From NCBI GenBank assembly GCA_902609235.1, contig CACLRF010000001.1, positions 1-64,000 on the forward strand: a stretch of 64,000 bases of DNA. The letters are read 5' to 3'. A program made the position numbers and the translations under genes. Below, in pieces: positions 37,911-47,063 of this stretch (position 1 is the stretch's first letter; each line of letters opens with the position of its first letter). The notes under the pieces are model-generated. The model did not search any database and was not told where the DNA came from. It saw only the letters and a list, made by a program, of their open reading frames with translations. This DNA is from an uncultured Pelagibacteraceae bacterium. Lineage in GTDB: Bacteria > Pseudomonadota > Alphaproteobacteria > Pelagibacterales > Pelagibacteraceae.

Positions 37911-40309
37911 CTCATTTTTTGACCACTTGGATCATAAAGTGGTTCTTTAATTATTGAACAATTAAATAAATCTCCATTTATCTCTACTTGAATTTTATTT
38001 TCAGAATTAATGGATTTTTTATCAACAAAACTAAACGCTACACTTTTATTTACAAAATGAGCAAAACCACCTGAAGTTACATAACCAATACTTTGATCTC
38101 CATTCATAACAGCTTCATTATTTGTTACATCAATTTCATTTGTTTCAACAATTAATGGTATGAGTTTATTTGAAGAATTTTCCTTTTGTGCACTTTCTTT
38201 ACCAATAAACTCTTTATCCCAATTAATAAAAACATCTAAGCCTGTCTCTTTTGCAGTAAAATCTGGTCTATAATCTAAAGTCCAAGCTCCCCAATTTTTC
38301 TCTAACCTCATTGACATTAATGCTCTTCCACCAAATGGTTTAATATTAAATTCTTTTCCTGCTTCCATTAATTCTTCATAAAGTTTTAATTGATAGTGAG
38401 GTGCTACATAAATTTCATAACCAAGTTCACCTGTAAATGAAATTCTATTTATTATTGCTGGAACACCCCCAACAAACATTCTTCTAGAATCTCTAAATTT
38501 AAATTTTTCATTTGAAACATCGTCTCTTACAATTTTTTCTAAAACCTTCCTTGAGTTAGGTCCTGCAATAGACAATCCATGATACTCATCAGATCTATTG
38601 GAGTAACTTAAATTAAACTTTTCTAAATGACTTTCAAACCAACGTCTGTGCATTTCTTGAGCAGCTCCAGATCCAAATACCATGAACTCATTTTCATCTA
38701 AGCAAGCTACAGTTAAATCACCACATAATTTTCCTCTATATGACAACATTGGGGATAAAGATATTCTTCCTGGTTTAGGAATCTTTCCAGCCATAATATG
38801 ATCTAAAAATTTTCTAGCATCAGGACCTTTGAATTCATGTTTTGAAAAGTTAGCAACTTCTATTAAACCAACATTTTCTCTTACATTAATAACTTCTTTT
38901 GAAACATAGTCATGTGATCTCGATCTTTTAATAGTAGGCTCTTCGTGAGCATCTTCTTTATTGTTCGCAAACCACAAAACGTTTTCCAAACCAAAACTAT
39001 CTCCCATAACAGCACCTTGATTTACAAAACGATCATATAGTACAGTAGTTTTTTGTTTTCTTCCCTTTGGTAAAGTTTCATTTGGAAATGTCATAATAAA
39101 TCTTCGCTCATAATTTTCTGAAGATTTAATCGTTCCATACTGAGGTGAAGCATAATCTCCAAAACGAGCAACATCCATTGCCCAAACATCAATGGAAGGC
39201 TCTCCATCAATAATCCATTCAGCAATACATTTCCCAACACCACCCCCTTGGCAAAATCCAGCCATAACACCAACTGCAACCCAATAATTCCTCATTCCTG
39301 GCACTGGACCAATCAGAGGACTTCCATCTGGACCAAAAGTAAAAGGTCCATTAACTATATTCTTAATACCTGCACGTTCTAGCGCTGGCATTCTTTCAAA
39401 ACCAATTGCAAGTCTATCTTCAATATTATCTAACTTTGGCTCAAGTAACTCATGGCCAAAATTCATTGGTGTACCTTCTACTTTCCAAGGAGTTGATTTT
39501 GGCTCATAAGTTCCAAGCAACATTCCTTTACCTTCTTGTCTAAAATAAATATTTCCCTCAAAATCTGTTCCTATAGGCAATCTTTGGTCACCCATTGCTT
39601 CTATTTCAGGAATAGGTTCTGTAATCAAATAATGATGCTCCATTGGTTGAACTGGAAGATTTAATCCAGCTAATTGCCCAACTTCTCTTGCCCAAAGTCC
39701 TCCTGCATTAATAACAATTTCCGCATTAATGTTTCCTTTTTCAGTAAAGACATCCCAAGTTCCATCCTCTTTTTGTTTCGTGTCTTTTACTACAGTGTGA
39801 GTGTAGTATTTTCCACCATGAACTTTTGCAGCTTTTGCAAAAGCATAAGTAACTCCCGATGGATCAACCTCACCATCTATAGGATCCCATAAAGCTAACA
39901 AATATCTAGAAGGGTCAATTAATGGATTTTTCTTTTTTACTTCTTCCAAAGAAATAAATTCTTGGTCAAGTCCCATGTATCTTGCTTTTGATCTTTCTCT
40001 CTTTAAATAATCTGCCCACACCTCATTTGAAGCTAAATAAAAACCTCCACTGGGTTTAAAGCCTAGAGAATGCCCTGACTCTTTTTCTATTTCTTTATAT
40101 AAGCCTATTGTATAAGCCATCATCCTAGAGATATTAGGGTCAGATGAAATCACGTGAACATTTCCCGCTGCGTGCCAAGACGAGCCTGAAGTAAGTTCGT
40201 TTCTCTCAAGTAAAATACAATCCTTTAATCCAAATTTAGATAAGTGATAAAGGATAGAACAACCAACTACACCGCCTCCTATGATTACTACTTTGGCATG
40301 TTTTTCCAT
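37904..40309 (-). CDS. Dimethylglycine dehydrogenase-like FAD plus GcvT flavoprotein
   Basis: VVIIGGGVVGCSILYHLSKFGLKDCILLERNELTSGSSWHAAG; C-terminal GcvT region; next to bhmT-like gene. Confidence 0.88.
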   Translation of the reverse strand: MEKHAKVVIIGGGVVGCSILYHLSKFGLKDCILLERNELTSGSSWHAAGNVHVISSDPNISRMMAYTIGLYKEIEKESGHSLGFKPSGGFYLASNEVWADYLKRERSKARYMGLDQEFISLEEVKKKNPLIDPSRYLLALWDPIDGEVDPSGVTYAFAKAAKVHGGKYYTHTVVKDTKQKEDGTWDVFTEKGNINAEIVINAGGLWAREVGQLAGLNLPVQPMEHHYLITEPIPEIEAMGDQRLPIGTDFEGNIYFRQEGKGMLLGTYEPKSTPWKVEGTPMNFGHELLEPKLDNIEDRLAIGFERMPALERAGIKNIVNGPFTFGPDGSPLIGPVPGMRNYWVAVGVMAGFCQGGGVGKCIAEWIIDGEPSIDVWAMDVARFGDYASPQYGTIKSSENYERRFIMTFPNETLPKGRKQKTTVLYDRFVNQGAVMGDSFGLENVLWFANNKEDAHEEPTIKRSRSHDYVSKEVINVRENVGLIEVANFSKHEFKGPDARKFLDHIMAGKIPKPGRISLSPMLSYRGKLCGDLTVACLDENEFMVFGSGAAQEMHRRWFESHLEKFNLSYSNRSDEYHGLSIAGPNSRKVLEKIVRDDVSNEKFKFRDSRRMFVGGVPAIINRISFTGELGYEIYVAPHYQLKLYEELMEAGKEFNIKPFGGRALMSMRLEKNWGAWTLDYRPDFTAKETGLDVFINWDKEFIGKESAQKENSSNKLIPLIVETNEIDVTNNEAVMNGDQSIGYVTSGGFAHFVNKSVAFSFVDKKSINSENKIQVEINGDLFNCSIIKEPLYDPSGQKMRC

Positions 40310-41349
40310 TAGTATTTAATTTCCTTATTTATTTTTTTCAAAGACTTATCAGTGCCATGATGAAAATGTTTGCTCATATCAGGCATATATTTCATTGAAA
40401 TTGGTTTTTTACCAATTGCAACTGACATTTCTCTTACGTGGTGGGCTTCTGCTCCACAACAAATTCCAATAAAATTTATTTCATTTTGAACACACTCTTT
40501 TGCAAACTCTGCCATTTCAAATCTGTTACAGAACAAATTGTCTAAAGCTACTGGGAATGCATTCCCTCCAGGAATACAACTACAACAATGATCAGTTATA
40601 TTTAAAAAACCAGGTTCTTTCTCTGTTGTTCTATAAGGTACTGGAAGTCCTGCAACATGACATGAAACTTTTTCTCTAATCTTTTTTAATAATTTCATTG
40701 TCATTTCAGGTCCTCGATAACAATTTAAACCAACTACATCTGCACCTAAATCTTCCATCATTTTGCACGCATCTGCAGCAGTATGACCTTCTCTAGTTTT
40801 ATCTCCTCTTGGAATAGCAAAATTACAAACTGCAATAAGACCTGCATCTTTAATAGCTTTTAGAGCTATCTTCATTTCTTCTGTCCAATTTATTGTTTCT
40901 GCTATTACAAAATCAACTCCTGCTTCTTTCGCCCAACCAAGTTGTTCCTCATACATTTTTTGACATTCTTTGTGAGTGCTAGCATCGCCTGGATCAAAAA
41001 TATTTGTATTGGCTACATCTCCACAAACCATTAAATCTAAATCTTTAAATTCAGCTGCTGCATCTTTTGCAATTTTAAGTGCATTTTTTTGGAGTGGCTC
41101 TAACATATCCTCTTTGCCAATAATTCTCAGTTTTTCTCTATGCCCATAATAAGTAAATGCTTGAACAACATCAGAACCCGCACGGATAAACTCTCTATGT
41201 AATTGCGTTACTACCTCCGGATGCTCTAATACAACTTCAGGCACGAATGGTCCTGCTGATAGATATCCTCTTCTTTCCATTGCAAAAAGATATCCCTCTG
41301 CGCACATTATTGGACCTTCATTTAATCTAGAAATAAGATTTTTTTTCAT
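40309..41349 (-). CDS. bhmT: Betaine-homocysteine S-methyltransferase-like
   Basis: Zn-thiolate motifs VGLNCYRGP and FIGICCGAEAHHVREM; followed by DMGDH-like gene. Confidence 0.87.
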   Translation of the reverse strand: MKKNLISRLNEGPIMCAEGYLFAMERRGYLSAGPFVPEVVLEHPEVVTQLHREFIRAGSDVVQAFTYYGHREKLRIIGKEDMLEPLQKNALKIAKDAAAEFKDLDLMVCGDVANTNIFDPGDASTHKECQKMYEEQLGWAKEAGVDFVIAETINWTEEMKIALKAIKDAGLIAVCNFAIPRGDKTREGHTAADACKMMEDLGADVVGLNCYRGPEMTMKLLKKIREKVSCHVAGLPVPYRTTEKEPGFLNITDHCCSCIPGGNAFPVALDNLFCNRFEMAEFAKECVQNEINFIGICCGAEAHHVREMSVAIGKKPISMKYMPDMSKHFHHGTDKSLKKINKEIKY

Positions 41350-41360
41350 ATTTTATCCTT

Positions 41361-42539
41361 TCATTTCATTATGTTGTTTGCAACCCATTTGTGGAAATGA
41401 TGAGTGGGATTATCCATCGCAGGTGAAAAATTTCCCCCATTATAAGATGGAGATTTTCTACCGTCCTGCATTCCCTCAATTATATTTAAATCTTCACTTT
41501 GAACTCCTTTCCAAAGTTCAAAGTTTTGTTTTCTAAGTGATTTGAATTTCTTTGCATTTGCTGCTTCATTACCAACATAATAAATTTCCATATGTTCTTT
41601 TGTATATTCATTATTTACTGGTTCTAACCAGTAGGCATAAAAATGGTCTTTATGAATTCCAAGCATCACATTTGGAAATAAAGCAACGTATTCAGCAATG
41701 TGCTCTTGATCTTTTGGCCAATTTGGAAAAGTTGGAAATTTTAAGCTACTTTTAAATCTTGGATTATAAACCACAGTACCTTGACCAGCAAATCGATTTG
41801 GCAATCCTTGAATATGATAATGATCATCAATTTTTGAGTAAGAGTTTAATCCAGGATGAACCCAGGGTAGATGATAGCTTTCACAATAATTTTCTATTGC
41901 AAATTTCCAATTACATTTAGCATTTAAATTAAAATAACCATAATCTTTAGAGTAAACCATTAAATTTCTATCTTTAAGAGACCAAAATTTTCTCCACCTA
42001 TCATTCAGAGGTTTAATATATTTTTCAAAATTGATTTCATTTTTGTTTAAATTTACAAAAATTAAATCTAACCAAACATGAGATCTAACTTCTTTAAGGC
42101 CGCTTTGTAATTTGCTAAATTTATTACAATTATGTTTGTTCATTCCACCAATATGTGGTGTAGCTATTAACTTACCACTCATATCATAAGACCAAGAATG
42201 ATAAGGACATCTTATTACATTCTTAATTTTACATTTTTCTTGGAGAATCTTAAAACCACGATGGCTACAAACATTATGAAAAACTTTTATTTTATTATTT
42301 TTATCTCTTAAAATAATTAATGGAATTCCTAGCAAATCAAATGGTTTCGCATCTCCAATATCTGGTACTGAACTACCAACACCAATTACAACCCATTTAT
42401 TTTCAAAAATTTTTTTTCTCTCAATAGATAAATAATCTAGATCGGTGTAACACTCATTTGGTAGGCCATGAGCTTGATGAATATTTTTATTTACTACTTT
42501 TAATTTTTTTAAATCGAGTATTTGAGATAACTTTTTCAT
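41361..42539 (-). CDS. Rieske non-heme iron oxygenase alpha subunit
   Basis: CSHRGFKILQEKCKIKNVIRCPYHSW Rieske motif; NWKFAIENYCESYHLPWVHPGL mononuclear iron site. Confidence 0.93.
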   Translation of the reverse strand: MKKLSQILDLKKLKVVNKNIHQAHGLPNECYTDLDYLSIERKKIFENKWVVIGVGSSVPDIGDAKPFDLLGIPLIILRDKNNKIKVFHNVCSHRGFKILQEKCKIKNVIRCPYHSWSYDMSGKLIATPHIGGMNKHNCNKFSKLQSGLKEVRSHVWLDLIFVNLNKNEINFEKYIKPLNDRWRKFWSLKDRNLMVYSKDYGYFNLNAKCNWKFAIENYCESYHLPWVHPGLNSYSKIDDHYHIQGLPNRFAGQGTVVYNPRFKSSLKFPTFPNWPKDQEHIAEYVALFPNVMLGIHKDHFYAYWLEPVNNEYTKEHMEIYYVGNEAANAKKFKSLRKQNFELWKGVQSEDLNIIEGMQDGRKSPSYNGGNFSPAMDNPTHHFHKWVANNIMK

Positions 42540-42555
42540 TTCAACTTTTATTAAA

Positions 42556-42603
42556 CCTCCTTGTTTTAGTTAGAATTAATTAAAGCTAAATTTTTACGAT
42601 TCT
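42556..42603 (-). promoter_or_regulatory. Candidate SAM-II/SAM-V-like riboswitch pseudoknot
   Basis: Minus strand AGAAT-cgtaaaaatttagctttaatta-ATTCT-aactaaaac-AAGGAGG; loop CTTT can pair with AAGG. Confidence 0.42.
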
Positions 42604-42816
42604 CTTATAATGATTTGTTGAAATACAGTTTTGCAGTTTAAAATATAAACAAACTCTTTGAAAAAAAAATTTGCTGAAAATTTCATAAAAAAAACTCTAT
42701 AACTAAATAAATCGCATTTAAAGACAATTTGACTTCAACTGAAGGTTGAAAGATATTTGCAATATTTTCGTCGATATGTTGTAGTGTTTAATCAAAAATT
42801 AACTAACGGAGATATA

Positions 42817-43827
42817 ATGAAAAAATTAAAAACAATTCTATTTTCCGCGCTTTTAGCATTTGGTATGACTTCTTTTGCAAATGCTTGTGGAAAATTAGTT
42901 ATAGCCGAACAAAACTGGGCATCTGCCGAGTTAATGGCAAACGTTGATAAAATCATTCTCGAAGAAGGATATGGGTGTGACGTAGAATTAGTACCTGGTG
43001 CTACTATGCCTACATTTACTTCAATGAATGATAAAGGAACACCTGACATGAACCCTGAACAATGGGCAAATGCAGTTTACACTCCTTTAAAAAAAGCGGT
43101 AAGTGAAAAAAGATTAATTATTGCAAATAAAGCTCCAATTACAGGTCTTGGAGAAGGTTGGTGGTTAAATCCAGCAGCTTTAGAAAAACACCCAGAGCTT
43201 AAAGGAATGACAGCAGTTCAAATTTTAGAACGTCCAGATTTGTTTCCTGATAAAGAGGACCCATCAAAAGGTGCTTTTATGGGATGTCCAGCAGGTTGGG
43301 GATGTCAGTTAGCTAATGCAAATTTGTACAGAGCATTTGAAATGGAAAAAAAGGGTTGGAAACTTATTGATCCAGGTTCAGCTGCAGGTTTAGATGGTTC
43401 AATTGCTAAAGCTTCAGATTCTGGTGAGCCATGGTTTGGATATTACTGGAATCCTACATCAATGGTTGGAAAATATAATTTACAACCAGTTGATTTTGGT
43501 GTTCCTTTTGCAGGTAGAGATAATTGGGACAATTGCATCACTCTTGCAGAACAAGATTGTGCAAATCCAAAACCAACAGCTTGGACAAAATCTGAAGTTA
43601 ACTCAATTGTAAGTGCTAACTTTGCTAAAACTGGAGGAAAAGATGTTCTTAAATATGTTGAAAGTAGAACTTTTCCAGGCACAGTAATGAATGGTATGTT
43701 AGTTTATATGGCCGACAACCAAGCAAAAGGTTCTGATGCTGCAGTTGAGTTTTTAATTAAGCATGAAGATATTTGGACTAAGTGGGTATCTTCTGGTGCT
43801 GCAAAAAAAATCAAAAAAAGTTTATAA
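42817..43827 (+). CDS. Glycine betaine/osmolyte-type ABC substrate-binding protein
   Basis: Start refined to 42817 (MKKLKTILFSALLAFGMTSFANA signal peptide, GGAGAT upstream); OpuAC-like KLVIAEQNWASAELMANVDKIIL. Confidence 0.9.
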   Translation: MKKLKTILFSALLAFGMTSFANACGKLVIAEQNWASAELMANVDKIILEEGYGCDVELVPGATMPTFTSMNDKGTPDMNPEQWANAVYTPLKKAVSEKRLIIANKAPITGLGEGWWLNPAALEKHPELKGMTAVQILERPDLFPDKEDPSKGAFMGCPAGWGCQLANANLYRAFEMEKKGWKLIDPGSAAGLDGSIAKASDSGEPWFGYYWNPTSMVGKYNLQPVDFGVPFAGRDNWDNCITLAEQDCANPKPTAWTKSEVNSIVSANFAKTGGKDVLKYVESRTFPGTVMNGMLVYMADNQAKGSDAAVEFLIKHEDIWTKWVSSGAAKKIKKSL

Positions 43828-43840
43828 TTAACTTTCAATT

Positions 43841-43865
43841 ACGAGCCTATTTAATATAGGCTCGT
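43841..43865 (+). other. Intercistronic perfect hairpin between SBP and permease
   Basis: ACGAGCCTAT-ttaat-ATAGGCTCGT, 10-bp perfect stem, no U-tract. Confidence 0.85.
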
Positions 43866-43879
43866 AAAGTTTACTATTT

Positions 43880-44764
43880 ATGGAATTTTTTACTGAATTT
43901 CCAGAACTGGGAAGAAGATCCCAAATGGAGCTAAGAAAAGGTATAGACTTAGCTTTTAGAAATTTTTCAAAGGAATATGGGGATAGTATAGAGGCATTCT
44001 TTGATCCATTGTTATTTTTTTTAGTATCATTAGAAAAATTATTATTATCTACACCATGGATAATAATCATTGCAGTTATTTGTGGATTAGCATGGCTGGG
44101 TTCAAAAAGTTGGAAATTAGTTACAGGAAGTGCAATTGCTTTTTTATTAATTGGTTATTTTGGAATGTGGGAAGATTGTATGGCAACAGTTGCAATTATT
44201 ACTGTATGTACAATCATTTGTATTGTTGTTGGTATTCCAATAGGAATTGTAATGGCTAGATCCTCTAGAGCAGAAAAAACAATACTTCCTGTATTGGATA
44301 TGATGCAAACAATTCCTAGTTTTGTTTATTTGATACCAATTTTGATGTTATTAGGAATTGGAAAAGTTCCAGGATTAATTGCTGTTTGTGTCTATGCAGT
44401 TCCTCCAATAATTAGATTAACTAATCTAGGTATTAGAGAAGTGGACAAAGAGACTTTGGAAGCTAGTGAAGCCTTTGGAGCAACCACAGCGCAAAAATTA
44501 AAATCTGTTCAGATTCCACTTGCTTTGCCAACTGTTTTTGCAGGTGTAAACCAAACCATAATGATGGCTTTAGCTATGGTAGTTATTGCTTCTATGATAG
44601 GCGTAAAAGGCCTTGGTGTACCAATATTAAGAGCTGTTTCTAACCAATATTTAGCTCTTGGAATGATGAATGGATTGGCAATAGTTGCTCTCGCAATTGT
44701 CTTTGATAGAGTCACGCAAGAATATGGTAGAAGGATCCAAAAGCATAGAGGTCAGATAAAATAG
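43880..44764 (+). CDS. ProW/OpuAB-like ABC permease
   Basis: IPSFVYLIPILMLLGIGKVPGLIAVCVYAVPPIIRLTNLGIREV; EASEAFGATTAQKLKSVQIPLALPTVFAGVNQTIMMALAMVVIASMIG. Confidence 0.93.
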   Translation: MEFFTEFPELGRRSQMELRKGIDLAFRNFSKEYGDSIEAFFDPLLFFLVSLEKLLLSTPWIIIIAVICGLAWLGSKSWKLVTGSAIAFLLIGYFGMWEDCMATVAIITVCTIICIVVGIPIGIVMARSSRAEKTILPVLDMMQTIPSFVYLIPILMLLGIGKVPGLIAVCVYAVPPIIRLTNLGIREVDKETLEASEAFGATTAQKLKSVQIPLALPTVFAGVNQTIMMALAMVVIASMIGVKGLGVPILRAVSNQYLALGMMNGLAIVALAIVFDRVTQEYGRRIQKHRGQIK

Positions 44765-44814
44765 TTGATACTTTGATGCATCGAATTTACTAGACTCATA
44801 TTTCAAAATAAATA

Positions 44815-45555
44815 ATGATCTCCCCTATGAATTTTTCATTGGAAATAGGACCTAAAACAGAGGTTGATACAGTTCCAGCATTGTCTGATGTTTACATCAC
44901 AATGCTACCTGGAGGTGATTACAGAGAAACTGCTGATAAAGCAGTAGAGCTTGTAAAAAAAGGATTTAACCCTGTACCTCATTTTCCTGCTAGATCAATG
45001 CATGATGAAAAAGAACTTAAAGATTATGTTTCTAGATGCAAAGATGGAGGGGTGAAGCAAGCCTTAATTATTGGAGGCGGAAGAGAACCAGCAGGTAAAT
45101 TTGATAGTTCATTTCAACTTTTAGAGACAGGTTATTTTGAAAAAATGAAAATAGGAATTGCTGGACATCCCGAGGGGAGTCCTGATATATCCGATTCAGA
45201 ATTAGAAAAAGCCATGATAGATAAAAAGCCTTATGCTGATTATATTGTAACTCAGTGGTTACTTGATCCTCAGCCTATTATAGATTTTATTTCTAAGCAA
45301 AGCGTACCAGTGCATGTGGGAATTACTGGGCCATTAAAAATATCTAGCTTAATTAAGTTTGCTAATATTGTAGGGGCAAAAAATTCCTTAAACTTTCTAA
45401 AATCTAATTTTACTAAGGCATTAGATTTATTGAAACCTAAAGACCCTAATGATTTAATTGGGAAAGTTAAATCGCATACTGATAACTTCCACATTTATAC
45501 ATTCGGCGGCTTGAAGGAAACTAACAAGTGGTTGAAGGAGAATAGTTATGTCTAA
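44815..45555 (+). CDS. Methylenetetrahydrofolate reductase (MetF)-like protein
   Basis: FSLEIGPK, NPVPHFPARSM, ALIIGGGREPAG, GIAGHPEGSPD, YIVTQWLLDPQPI. Confidence 0.78.
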   Translation: MISPMNFSLEIGPKTEVDTVPALSDVYITMLPGGDYRETADKAVELVKKGFNPVPHFPARSMHDEKELKDYVSRCKDGGVKQALIIGGGREPAGKFDSSFQLLETGYFEKMKIGIAGHPEGSPDISDSELEKAMIDKKPYADYIVTQWLLDPQPIIDFISKQSVPVHVGITGPLKISSLIKFANIVGAKNSLNFLKSNFTKALDLLKPKDPNDLIGKVKSHTDNFHIYTFGGLKETNKWLKENSYV

Positions 45556-46906
45556 TGAATTTGACTATACTAAACTAAAACATGTTGCTTCTGTTGATCA
45601 ATCTGACAGAGAAGTACCATATAACTTAAGACAAAGTGGGCCAACAAAAGTTGAAATGTTAATTTCAACAAGGGTAAGAAAATCACCTTATTGGCATTTA
45701 TCAATGCAGGCAGGTTGTTGGAGAGCAACTGTATACAATCGTATTTATCATCCAAGAGGTTATGTAAAACCTGAAGATGGTGGAGCTATGGTTGAATACG
45801 ATGCGATCGTAAACCACGTAACAATGTGGAACGTTGCTGTTGAAAGACAAATAAGAGTAAAAGGTCCAGATGCAGAAAAATTTACGGACTATGTGATCAC
45901 TAGAGATGCAACAAAAATTTCGTCGATGAGAGCAAGATACGTCATTTTATGTAACGCTTATGGTGGAGTTTTAAATGACCCAATACTTTTAAGAATTTCA
46001 GAAGATGAGTTTTGGTTTTCATTATCGGATTCTGATATTGGAATGTATTTACAAGGTGTTAATGCTGATGGAAGATTCAATTGTACTATTGAAGAAATTG
46101 ATGTCAGTCCAGTTCAAATACAAGGACCTAAATCAAAAGCATTAATGAAAGATCTATGTGGCGATCAAGTTGATTTTGATAACATGCCTTTCTACGGATT
46201 AGCAGAAGCTAAGGTTGGTGGAAGAGATGTTGTGATTTCTCAGTCTGGTTTCTCTGGTGAAGCTGGTTATGAAATTTATCTAAGAAACTCTACTTTATAC
46301 GCTGAAGACATGTGGAATGCTGTGCTTGAGGCTGGGAAAAAACACAGCTTAATGGTTATTGCTCCTGCTCACCATAGAAGAATTCAAGCGGGTATTCTTT
46401 CATGGGGACAAGACATGGATCAACAACACAATCCGTTCCAATGTAATTTAGGTTATCAAGTTTCTTTATCTGGTAAAGGAGAATGGAACAAAACTGCTGA
46501 TTATGTTGGTAAGGCTGCACTGGAAAAAATGAAAGAGGAATTAAAAGCAGGAAAAAAACCTTACAAACTTCAATTAGTTGGTATGGAATTGGGTGGTAAA
46601 CCTATTGATAATTATGCTCCTGACTTTTGGTTAGTTTCCCCAGAAAGTGGTGGAGATCCAGTAGGATTTTTAACTTCACCATGGTGGCACCCTGAAAAGA
46701 AAACAAACATTGCTATGGGATATGTTCCTTTCGATGGAACGTTAAATACAAATGGTTTTCCAAAAGGAAAAGTGGGAACAAAATATAAAGTTCATCTACC
46801 CGAACAATATTCAGAAACTCCAGGAACACCAGTAGATGCTGTAGTTGTTGATATTCCATTTAAAGAGTCTTTCAACGCAAATACAAGAGAAGTTGTAAAA
46901 GGCTAA
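45548..46906 (+). CDS. GcvT/DmdA/LigM-like THF-dependent aminomethyltransferase family protein
   Basis: YRIYHPRGY...VTMWNVAVERQIRVKGPDAEKF...NDPILLRISEDEFWFSLSDSDIGMY...IQGPKSKALM; 8-bp overlap with MetF-like gene. Confidence 0.85.
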   Translation: MSNEFDYTKLKHVASVDQSDREVPYNLRQSGPTKVEMLISTRVRKSPYWHLSMQAGCWRATVYNRIYHPRGYVKPEDGGAMVEYDAIVNHVTMWNVAVERQIRVKGPDAEKFTDYVITRDATKISSMRARYVILCNAYGGVLNDPILLRISEDEFWFSLSDSDIGMYLQGVNADGRFNCTIEEIDVSPVQIQGPKSKALMKDLCGDQVDFDNMPFYGLAEAKVGGRDVVISQSGFSGEAGYEIYLRNSTLYAEDMWNAVLEAGKKHSLMVIAPAHHRRIQAGILSWGQDMDQQHNPFQCNLGYQVSLSGKGEWNKTADYVGKAALEKMKEELKAGKKPYKLQLVGMELGGKPIDNYAPDFWLVSPESGGDPVGFLTSPWWHPEKKTNIAMGYVPFDGTLNTNGFPKGKVGTKYKVHLPEQYSETPGTPVDAVVVDIPFKESFNANTREVVKG

Positions 46907-46916
46907 AATTTGCTGA

Positions 46917-46944
46917 GGGGGGATCTAATTTCAGCTCCCCTTTT
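46917..46944 (+). terminator. Rho-independent terminator
   Basis: GGGGATCT-aatttc-AGCTCCCC-TTTT after the 46906 stop; one stem mismatch. Confidence 0.7.
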
Positions 46945-46952
46945 CAATTCTA

Positions 46953-47063
46953 ATGACCAAAAGTTTTCTAATAGCAGTTTGCATTATCATTGCTATTGCT
47001 TTAATAATATTTCCATTAATTGTTTCTTATAAGGCTCAAAAAAATAAAAATAAAAAAAATTAA
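46953..47063 (+). CDS. Short single-TM protein (36 aa), absent from ORF track
   Basis: ATG 46953 to TAA 47061-47063: MTKSFLIAVCIIIAIALIIFPLIVSYKAQKNKNKKN; TAATG overlap with next gene. Confidence 0.55.
   Translation: MTKSFLIAVCIIIAIALIIFPLIVSYKAQKNKNKKN

Noticed and set aside
43841-43865. Rho-independent terminator
   Set aside because: Perfect stem but followed by aaagttt rather than a U-tract, with a collinear permease gene 15 bp downstream.
45548-46906. Direct call as DMSP demethylase dmdA
   Set aside because: Similar superfamily blocks but about 80 aa longer than recalled SAR11 DmdA and clearly divergent; only DmdA/LigM-like is justified.
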